Of a stretch of DNA of 64,000 bases, positions 55,809 to 64,000 are shown one piece after another. This stretch comes from Scleromitrula shiraiana (lineage: Eukaryota; Ascomycota; Leotiomycetes; Helotiales; Sclerotiniaceae): assembly GCA_028455995.1 (NCBI GenBank), contig JABELC010000012.1, forward strand, positions 992,001 through 1,056,000, read 5' to 3'. The notes beneath the pieces were generated by a model. The model was not told the origin of the DNA and did not search any database. It worked only from the letters and a program-made list of their open reading frames with translations. The translations under genes were made by a program, and so were the position numbers. Position 1 is the first letter of the stretch, and the number at the start of each line of letters is the position of its first letter.

Positions 55809-58800
55809 GTATATGAATATAATGTTATATTTGTAAGATGAAGGAATGTATGTGATTCTTCACAATGTTATAGCTCACTGTAAACAATACCTGTAGCTGT
55901 ACGAAGTATGTATGCGCGAGGTAAAGTTACAAATAAGATATAGTAAAAGTAAAGTCTTGGAACCAAAAGCAGTCACAGATGATCAGAAGCGTGTAATGTA
56001 TGATGAAAACGAGACTATTTCAACAAAAGAAAATTTGTTCTTGGAATTCTTGGAGTATTCTAATTACTCTATGCAAATTCAGATATTGAGGAAAATGAAA
56101 GAAATTCCAAAAAAAAAAGAAAGAGGGGTGGGATATGAGATATAATAAATAAATAATACTTTACGTCTTTCTTATTTGAAGTTATATATATATATAGTAA
56201 ATAGTATATATAGTAAATATTATATATAAATTTTGATAGAATAGAATAGATCAAATGAGAACGGCGAACAGAACTCCGTAAATGCCGAAGTAAGTATACG
56301 TACTTTGTATATGAATAATACCGGTGAATAGAAACAAATCCATGACTCTCCATCATCATTGACCTCGCGCGCGCATAGAATGAACCAGCACATGCGATAT
56401 AATGATGAGGCAAGGTTATCCAAATCGGACGTAAGATGAGGGGAGGAAGAGGAGGGATGGATTGGGGGGGGGGGGAAGTTTGCTTGCTTTCAAAGCAATT
56501 TTGTGAAACTATTCTCAAAAGGTAAAAAAACCGCGATGGATGAGATGGAAAAGGTTGAAAAAAAAATGACTGATAATGTATGGATGAGTCAGCTATCGAG
56601 TTACTATATGCTATATGGGTGCTAGCTTCTTAGAAATACTGCCGTCCGCCCTGCAAGCAAATACAGCAGCTACAGCAGCCACAGCTAATTTATGATATCA
56701 TCGATGATATATTTTCTTAATAATCCCTTTTTTTTTTGGAATTTATCATTTTTCATTCCAGTCCGAGTCTTTTCTTTCATGAGATCTAAAAGATTTAGTT
56801 ATATAGTAAGAACAAAAGATATACTCTAAATAGTAATTAAGATGGTATTACAAGAATAATCATAATAATACCTGATTATACATTCTACTCCGTGTACCTA
56901 CTATGTATGTAGTAAAGTTGTTATAAAATCCATGCCACATTATTGCTTGACCCACCATGTATAGAACTACCTAGCACGCCTAGATCCATATGAATAGCTT
57001 GTAGTCCAATATCCGCGTAGGGAAATAGCCGCGCAACAAATATATAATATTTTCGATCTTCGATCTCCTACTCCTACTATCCACCACATGTTGTCCAAAG
57101 ACTTTTCAATTCCAGCCCAATCTCAAACTCATGTACGTCTATCTGTTTTAACTAATGTCTCAAGTTTTCCCCAAAGCCATAAAACAAGGCTCAAGTACCT
57201 GCTGACCAACCTCTGAGTCCCGACTCTTATTCCGTGGTGGTGAAGATCATCCAACCACCACGTTATTGTGACTCTTTCCCGAGGTTCTCTTCACATCTAA
57301 AAGTTAATAAATCTAAACCTCCAAAAAAGGTCAAAGGTTCCACTCTACAACAAATCGAACATCAACAATATCCGATGTTTCCGGTCAGAAATATTTTCAT
57401 CTTCCCATCTCATCTCAACAGTACAACAACCAACGCAACAGCCTCCCTTCCATCCATGTACCCCCCCCTTCATCGTTGCTATGGAATTACCGGAAGTGGC
57501 ATGAAGAGTAAAAATTTTGAAGTCTTGGCATCACATCATGAATTTTTATATCGTGCATGTGAGCCCATGTGAGCCCCCCCCCCCCCAAGTATCCCGATAT
57601 ATCCGTCAACATCTAGAACTACATCGGAAAATCGGAATTATCAAACGCAATACATGTGGAATACATGTGAATACATGTCAATACAGGTCAGGTCAATACA
57701 TATCATCCGATCGTACGAATACATCGATGATCACTTCGTACCATCCGATTAAAATAATATTTATACCATACCATTGGGATCTTAACCTAGTCTAATCTAT
57801 GAAGTCTAGATGACGACGAATTTATTCTTCTACCGACATCATACATAACGCTTTATACATCTAGTCTCTAAACAATTTCATCTAGGCTCTCTAAGTACTT
57901 AGTATCCATTTCATTACTACTGTACAAGTAAAAGTAATATGACGGAGACGGACCCTGCTCCAAAGACGCAATCTTATACCCAGACAACGCCACAGGCGTT
58001 TTCTCTCTTCCAGCTGCATCTGCATGTAACAAGAAAACCCAGCAAATTTATTAGAATTTACGGATCTATTTCCTTGTCTATATATTTACATCATCATTGG
58101 TTGCGGCATCTATTTTTTCCTTTATTTCCGTTCTATCAAAATATCTACCATTATGTACCGAGCAATCTTCTGAAATCTACGGCAGGTAAATAACAAGATA
58201 TCAGATGATGAAAAAATATGGAATGGGCTTCTTCCGTGGACTTTGATCATCCTTAGATCATTTCATCTTATTCTCGGTGTATGATATTCAAACAGTGAAC
58301 CACTATCAATCAGATCATAAGCTGACATGAAACCACGGAATCGGATGCAAAAATACACGCCCTTCAGTTTAATGTCAGATTTTCGAAGTCTGAACGGACG
58401 GACAGACAGACAGACAGGCAGGCTTCTCCTCATTTGTGATACCTACCCATCCTACCTTCAAATTTCTCACCGCTTCTAGTACTACTCTTGATTATGTACA
58501 CTTGGACTGTATGTACCTAATCACTTATTCAAGAAAACTACTCTCGCTACTGCTCCTTCATGTTCACGGGTTTCCCCATCTTATTAAAACGATCCATCTC
58601 CATCCCTATCAAGTCTTACTAATCGATCCTATCAACAACCTCGTATTTATACCCTGCAAGCTACTGTAACCAAACCCCAGATTGGAGAATTGGAGTGAGC
58701 CTGGAATACATGGGTACGTACCATTGGGTACATTGGTAGAAACAAACCGATACATACATACATACGTATGTAACATTTTATACTGTAGTATCATCATCAG

Positions 58801-59127
58801 TATTAAAACAAATCAGCAGAGGAGTTTCTGAGGATTGATTGGAATATATAGAACTAGCTCGAACTATATAATAGTTATTGTCTTAGAAAAATTGAAATTC
58901 CCCTTCCGAGCCTATATAAAAACCAGTATTGGTTTCCAGAACAAAACTAGAATACAAAAATACAAAAACGCCCAGTACTAGTATCGTGACTATATCATGA
59001 TAGTACAAGATTTTTTATATATAATTACTAGTAGTATTATATTTTTTATATATAAATTTTATTATTTCTATATGATACTACAAGTAGTATTGAAAATGTT
59101 TGTTTTTGGATCATTAAAAAATTAATT
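55809..59127. other. Gene-poor 3.3 kb region
   Basis: No gene that I can support. Simple features: a TATATATAG run (56185-56225), a G-run at about 56465-56475, an ATATCATCGATGATAT palindrome near 56694-56709, a C-run at about 57574-57587 beside duplicated CATGTGAGCC, AATACATGTG-type repeats at 57649-57690, a GACAGACAGACAGACAGGCA run near 58400-58420, CATACATACATACGTATG near 58745-58762, and A/T palindromic stretches near 58995-59060. An ATG at 57939 opens a 29-codon frame (MTETDPAPKTQSYTQTTPQA) ending at a possible GTAACA donor, but I find no continuing exon. Confidence 0.5.
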
Positions 59128-59442
59128 TTATCTATGTAGTTGTAAATGAAATATTATGTGCCTCAATATAGTATTCTTGACCTTCTTTCTTTTCTCCTTC
59201 TGGGCCTTCTCCCTTTCCTTCTCTTTTTTCACTAATGTTCACATTATGTTAGTGAACTGTTTCATCTGCCTACTAGATTCTTTTTTTTTTTTTTTGAGAA
59301 TGTGTAGATGAAGAAAAGAAAAAGACTTACTTTCTTCTTTATGTTCCTTCATCTTTTTCTTTCGCTGCACATTTTGCTGTTTCTTATAGGCTTTTCTTTC
59401 CTTCTTGGGTAGATCACATGTGTCTTGTACTGGGTTTGACAT
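59128..59442 (-). CDS. Possible small Lys/Glu-rich protein
   Basis: Two exons (59442-59331 and 59231-59128) join GTAAGT to CATTAG in one frame, giving 71 residues. Residues 10-55 are a nearly uninterrupted charged helix (KKERKAYKKQQNVQRKKKMK, then EHKEEMKKEKEREKAQKEKR) and the tail turns hydrophobic (NTILRHIIFHLQLHR). The intron contains a run of 16 T (plus strand). Splice signals and frame are convincing, but no conserved family is recognised, and charged low-complexity frames can arise by chance. Treat as a candidate gene. Confidence 0.4.
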
Positions 59443-60138
59443 GTTTCTTGTGTTGTCTTTGGATTGGATGAAGTTGGGAGGTTTTGGAGAGGTGTTGTGG
59501 TGGGCTTGATTGGGTATGTACTATATAAAGATGAGCTGTAAGAAAGCAAGTGTTTGATATTTGATGTGATAGAGTTGATTGTCTGATTGCTTGGTTTGAT
59601 GTTGAAATATAGAATTAAGCTAGGATGTAAGATATCACATCTGTATTTATATCCCTCAAGAGGTTGATGGTATTCCATTGAATCGGTCTAGTTATGCCTT
59701 GCCACACCCATCGAATATCATACTATACCACTCTTCGACATTGTATAAACGCTGAGGTTGTTCTAAAAAGGTCATTCACGAATTGTCGATTCCTTCTCGT
59801 CGGCTATAGAGGCCTTTCTTCACGTTAGTGAATATACATCATAACGATACCTTCTTCAACCTATTCATTTTCCTTATTAAAGTCTGAACTCTGAAAAGTC
59901 ATGTCATTAGTGGTCATGACCAAGGCGAAGTAAGTGTCCTATGGATAGTGGATACCCATCAAGTTGCAATTCACTCCACCTTATTGAATAATGATCTCGT
60001 TGTTGGCGGTCTTGGTCTCCATCCTCTCAACTAGTGCAAAGACTGCCATTATCTGTTATACTAATCGGATCCTTAATATACAATACCATTCTGTCTTTCC
60101 ACAAATATCAAATCCCTCAAAAAATTGACCTTGGTGAT
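59443..60138. other. Intergenic spacer left of the MITE
   Basis: 0.7 kb without supported gene; presumed promoter of the candidate small gene on its left side. Confidence 0.4.
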
Positions 60139-60573
60139 TAGTGTGCTCAAAAATAAACCGCCCCATGGGGTCGTTTTTTTTCGACCCGTAGGACAGTTTA
60201 TTTTGTAAGGCTTAGCTCATAGATAATCCAAAAACCTGCGGATGACCCAAGAAACTGCGGATTGTCCAAGAATCTACGGATTATTCGCTCAAAATGGCAC
60301 ATGCGCGCCAGCGAGTGGGATTCTGTATATTTAATACCGATTTTTATACTAATAAGCAAAGTTCTGCTGGCGCGTACGTGTCATTTTGAGCGGATAATCC
60401 ATGGATTCTTGAATAATCTGCATTTTTTGGATTGTTTGCAAGTTCTTGGATTGTCTATGGATTAGTCTATAGATATCCATTTGAGAAGAAAAATACACCA
60501 CCCCGGGGCGGATAATCCAGGGATTATCTATGAAAGTGTAAATCCGCCCCATGAGTACCCGTTGAGCACACTA
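60139..60573. mobile_element. Foldback MITE, hAT-like, with target-site duplication
   Basis: The 435-bp element is bounded by perfect 12-bp terminal inverted repeats, TAGTGTGCTCAA (60139-60150) and TTGAGCACACTA (60562-60573). Flanks are an imperfect 8-bp target-site duplication, TTGGTGAT (60131-60138) and TTGGTGAC (60574-60581), matching in seven positions. The 8-bp duplication and TAGTG-type ends fit the hAT superfamily. Inside, a long imperfect inverted repeat folds back: the left arm around ATTATTCGCTCAAAATGGCA (60281-60300) pairs with the right arm around TGTCATTTTGAGCGGATAAT (60380-60399). CGCGCCAGC and GCTGGCGCG flank the loop. GCCCCATG-type words lie near both ends. No transposase coding capacity, so non-autonomous. 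Confidence 0.8.
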
Positions 60574-60939
60574 TTGGTGACGTACAGTTCCCATTATCTA
60601 CATGGAGACTATCTACCGACAGCTAGATTAACATACATATTCCATCCATCCATTCATCTATCGAATATCACTACAGAAAACTCACCATACATGACAAGAC
60701 AGACATTCGTCACATCACTCACAAAATTCCAACCAAACCCAACCCAACCTACTCCACTATATCAAATGACTAATTATGTCGAATTCCCTATCCTGACATC
60801 AAATAACTAATCATCCCCAATTCCCCAAATCTCAGGCCGGCCAACTCCTTAATATCCCAATCAAGACAAAATAAGCCAGACCCCATTCGAGACCCCTCAG
60901 CAAACCTCTAATCCAGTAAATAAAAAACAAACAACCGCA
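60574..60939. other. Spacer right of the MITE
   Basis: No supported gene. An open frame covering 60481-60810 runs out of the MITE and is not credible as coding. Confidence 0.4.
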
Positions 60940-61260
60940 ATGGCCTCAATCCAGCCTGAAGATAACGCGCGGTAAAAATCCATTTTGTGTTGTTATTTCC
61001 TATTCCATCATCGTAATATACTGTATTAAATTGTGGCGGCGCTGGCCATATCCCAGGTCTATAAGGCTATGTAGATTACGTGCGGTCCGTATTGTACTAA
61101 CCTGGAAACGTATCTAAGTAGAGAATTTAAAGTTAGTATACGATTGATAGGCGATCCGGAAAGCGAGCTGAGAGATTTCTTTTCGTCATTTCTCATGGGT
61201 GATGATGAGGCTGATGTTGGGGTTATGTTAGTGTTTAGTTTTGTGTTCGAGCTACTGTGA
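60940..61260 (+). CDS. Doubtful two-exon mini-gene
   Basis: The ATG at 60940 has a good fungal context (CCGCAATGGC). Exon 60940-60971 (MASIQPEDNAR) ends at a GTAAAA donor. A TACTAAC branch-like site at about 61094-61100 and the AAGTTAG acceptor ending at 61136 open exon 61137-61260 in frame (RIRLIGDPESELRDFFSSFL, then MGDDEADVGVML), total 51 residues. The acidic middle looks protein-like but nothing is recognised. The last codons may actually belong to a further intron. Could be a remnant of a larger gene. Confidence 0.25.
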
Positions 61261-61770
61261 TTGATTTCTCTGAGAAAATCAATGTCTATTCAGGACTTAA
61301 ATATTTTAGATATATTTATTTGCATGTTTAAGTCCTGAATGGTGATTTAGATTTCTTTATTTGAATTGTTGTAGAATACCAACATTAAGATATCTTTCAT
61401 TCAAACATCTATATGGAGCATAAACATGGAGCATAAACATCTATATATTAATATACTATGTATAAAATCGTGTATAAACTGAACGGATATTCGAAATTTT
61501 GATCAATCGCTCGATGATATGATATAATCGAGGATGTTCCCCTAACTTTACATGAACTGACTACCATGTACTCTCAGTACTCGAGTAGAGGTGGGTAGAG
61601 GCGCCACAGCCAGCTGCACTCTAACCGATCTTTCGGTACGCGTAAGAGTGCACACAGACCACCATCACTAAGCCTAACATCCGACGATCCCCCATAGACC
61701 GCTCCGTAAGTGAGGCGCAGCTGCAAGTTTATATTTCTAATTTACGGCTCGCTCAATATATCAACAAATA

Positions 61771-61863
61771 GTCGCTATGGCGGAGTGGTTAACGCGACAG
61801 ACTTGAATTACTTTCGATATCTGTTCTCTTCTTGAGGCGTAGGTTCAAATCCTGCTGGCGACG
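61771..61863 (+). tRNA. tRNA-Ser(UGA) with 11-nt intron
   Basis: The acceptor stem pairs GTCGCTA at 61771 with the 3' GGCGAC end (61857-61862), leaving G as discriminator. The A box lies in TGGCGGAGTGG and the B box is GGTTCAAATCC (61842-61852). The anticodon stem-loop is CAGACTTGAA followed by ATCTG once the 11-nt intron TTACTTTCGAT (about 61808-61818) is removed, one base 3' of the anticodon as usual; this gives anticodon TGA. The long variable arm CTCTTCTTGAGGC marks a class II tRNA (Ser). The exon length of 82 nt is typical. Confidence 0.92.
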
Positions 61864-61903
61864 CTTGAAATTATCTTCTACATGAGTACTATCGATACTC
61901 ATG

Positions 61904-61914
61904 TGTTCTTTTTT
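61904..61914 (+). terminator. RNA polymerase III T-run terminator
   Basis: A run of seven T (TTCTTTTTTTCTC) about 40-50 nt past the tRNA-Ser 3' end, on the sense strand; no earlier T4+ run intervenes. Confidence 0.7.
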
Positions 61915-64000
61915 TCTCATTTTGAGCCCGGGACCACGGGATCAGAGTTGGAGGAATGTTGGGATTATTGGTCTAAAGCTATAAATTTTCTTTCATGCTA
62001 GGTGCCACCAACCCTAGGAACGTCATGGGGCGGAGGTGGGGTGGTAGTAACTCGGAGGTGTGGATTTTTTTGGTTGGGGTGGATGTGTTATTGGGCGTTG
62101 GATTGGACTAAATGAAGGGGAGGCTCGCTTAGAGTGGGTTGGACGTGGGATTAATCTAATACACTCCCACAATCTACGCAATGGATTTTTGACTTGATTG
62201 GACTGGTTATTCCTTAGGTGTGTTTGATTGTTATGTATTTTTATTATTCTTGAGGCAAAATTTGTATGTGTAATGAAAGTTTTCTACATAAATTAACTAA
62301 ATGTTGAATGATATTCGGATATCCTGCGGATAATGGCTACGATTTTTAAGTGGAAGTAGTCAAAATCTGGCGAAGTACCTTGATGTTTGGTGGGAAGATC
62401 TGGATGAGCTGAGATCAAATCGATAGATTTGTTATCCTCGACTATCTGGCACTATAATTCTTCTCTTTGAAGTTTTTAGCCAATCATGGTACAATAACTT
62501 ACGAACTACTATTTAACTTGAATATAAATCTAAACTTATGAGTTTTGATTCTTTAATAATTATATAAACTGTTAGATGTCTGGAATTCTCAAGACGAAGC
62601 TAGGCATTACTAAGGGATGTGTGTGTTAACTTATAAACCATTCTTTAGTCGAATAATCAAATTATTACAGTATCCAACTCGGTTTTAACTTAACAATCAA
62701 AATAATACTGTAATCAAGTTTATCTTGCATAATTATGACATTTGATAGTTTGATCAAGATTTAAACATTAACAATATGCACTTTTCACTTAGTATCATAT
62801 GGTGGTTCATGAATTAATACAATCCCTGACAATATAATATTTAAATTGTTTGATTAGAGGATGGTTCTTGAATTATTCCGTCTCTTAATGGACCATGCTA
62901 TTTTTTCGGGAGCAACTATACACATGATATAGTCCTGAGAGTCATGTTGAGAAGAATTCTGGCACATCTTTTATGAAAGTGTATAATTTCGGAGTTCAAA
63001 GTAAAGGATTATGATAAAGTCTGAGATTCTTATCCCGTAACCTTGGGAAGATATTAAGTTTCGAAGCATATTGGGAACTCCTCGCTTATATACAGGGGTT
63101 GCAAGTTCATCTCAAGTATCCATAGGCTGCTTAATCTGCTTAATCTGAACTTGACTTGTACGGAATATCTCAAATAGTGTCCATTCGATGTTCAATTATC
63201 CCACCCTAATAGAACATTGGACTATATTTCGTCTTATTCATCCTAAAAACCTTATTGCTTGATTGTATCATCTAGATACCTGCGAGAAGTGCGTTCTAAC
63301 TTGTGATGAGATAATAAATTAGTTCCACTGCTTGATTATTCACTCGTTTTTCTGATCTATTCGTTCAAACATTTATCCATCAAGTAGGATTCTTTGGAGC
63401 GAAATGGCTGTCTTTAAAACTGAGTGCTTTTCGAAGTAATTGAAGCACTGCCATGAATGCTTCAAACAAAGTTATCAACGAGAGTAAATGCCAGCCACAC
63501 AAGAAATGAGGCAAGATGTTTTGTTTGTATCAAATAATTAATATTTCGCTTTCTATCTACCTGTCAATCTTAAATAGTCTAATCCTCTAGCATTCTTAAC
63601 TTGATCGAATTGTTTCTGTGAGTAGTAGTAAAGAAAGTTGTCGTATTTTGAGAATGTGCAATCGATCAAGTCAAATCAAGTATAAATTCAGCAACAAATG
63701 GCAAGCAGTCTGCCCGAAGCAACGATATTGGTCTATTGAGCTGGAAATACGAGCATAGAGATGGTCGAATATTTTGAAAAGATGAAAGCAGAGCAGATCG
63801 TATGAATGTGTCTATCAAATCGAATTAACAATGACTCTAATAGTAAATAACAGATGCAGTGACTTACAATTCATGTCTCATTTTGATATTTAGTATCTAG
63901 ACCCATCTCGATGTCTTCGTCTACGACAATGATCACATTGATTTCGACCCGATGGAGTTGGTTTTTTGTTGAAGCTTGCTACTTGTAATTCATAAGCTTG
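61915..64000. other. AT-rich gene-free right end
   Basis: About 2.1 kb with stops in all frames and no open frame of even 60 codons. A stretch beginning TGTTGGGATTATTGG (about 61957) and one ending ACTCCCACA (about 62171) have TGTTGGGA/TCCCACA-like complementary ends, reminiscent of a small solo LTR, but I find no target-site duplication or primer-binding site. The rest looks like decayed, possibly mutated repeat DNA. Confidence 0.45.

Noticed and set aside
57234..57572. 112-codon plus-strand frame in the gene-poor region
   Set aside because: No splice partners or recognisable domain, and it ends next to a C-run; composition is that of non-coding DNA.
60262..60552. Open frames inside the MITE on both strands
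   Set aside because: They arise from the hairpin arms and read into the inverted repeat; no transposase similarity.

Overview
The window is nuclear DNA of a filamentous ascomycete (Pezizomycotina). Protein-coding genes are split by short GT..AG introns, mostly about 40-200 bp, with CTAAC/CTGAC-type branch points. Most products are fungal or eukaryotic housekeeping proteins, and typical Pezizomycotina families (PTH11-like receptor-type membrane protein, several P450s, DASH subunit Dam1, Ytp1) are present. AT-rich spacers, intron style and protein flavour look Leotiomycete (Sclerotiniaceae-like), but that placement is an inference from general resemblance, not from a search.

Layout. 1-9 kb is accessory in character: a cytochrome P450 cut by the left edge (minus), a decayed P450 N-terminus (minus), an intact P450 (plus) and a PTH11/rhodopsin-like seven-helix membrane protein (plus), separated by long spacers. 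8.7-15 kb holds the ribosome assembly factor Rsa3, a low-complexity hypothetical protein, the divergent pair ubiquitin-eS31 (S27a) / eS26, and a 168-residue hypothetical protein. 15-24.8 kb holds the Dsl1-complex tether Tip20/RINT1 divergent from DNA ligase I, then a SprT/GCNA-like DNA-repair protease with an HMG-like tail, and the Ran-binding protein Mog1. 25.7-31.9 kb holds a HIT nucleotide hydrolase, a CRAL-TRIO (Sec14-like) protein with its own membrane anchor, the DASH subunit Dam1 and the ribosome-biogenesis zinc finger Bud20. 33.4-37.6 kb is mitochondrial aconitase, interrupted by an exceptionally large intron carrying a broken C2H2 zinc-finger gene. 38.7-43.1 kb holds a rhomboid protease (Rbd2) and GPI transamidase subunit Gaa1, the latter with a frameshift in a T8 run. 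43.3-52.2 kb holds proteasome lid subunit Rpn9, complex I 39/40 kDa subunit, the eEF1A lysine methyltransferase Efm5, a LACTB2-like metallo-beta-lactamase and SAGA deubiquitinase Ubp8. 53.8-55.8 kb is the membrane protein Ytp1. From 55.8 kb to the right end the window is almost gene-free: one possible small Lys/Glu-rich protein, a 435-bp hAT-like MITE with target-site duplication, one very doubtful mini-gene, an intron-containing tRNA-Ser(UGA), and about 2.1 kb of AT-rich DNA with no supported gene.

The genes are not an operon or an obvious pathway. Most are unrelated housekeeping genes, several in divergent pairs sharing a promoter region (S27a/S26, TIP20/LIG1, MOG1/HNT1, RPN9/complex I). 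Only the left-hand P450s and receptor-like protein suggest an accessory, possibly secondary-metabolism, neighbourhood. The most unusual observations are the zinc-finger relic inside the aconitase intron, and repeated abrupt switches from C-rich to G-rich sequence (always in that order reading 5' to 3', on either gene orientation) inside otherwise conserved coding exons.

All exon joins below were derived by eye from splice signals and reading-frame continuity. For nearly every multi-exon gene the summed exon length is a multiple of three, which supports the models.
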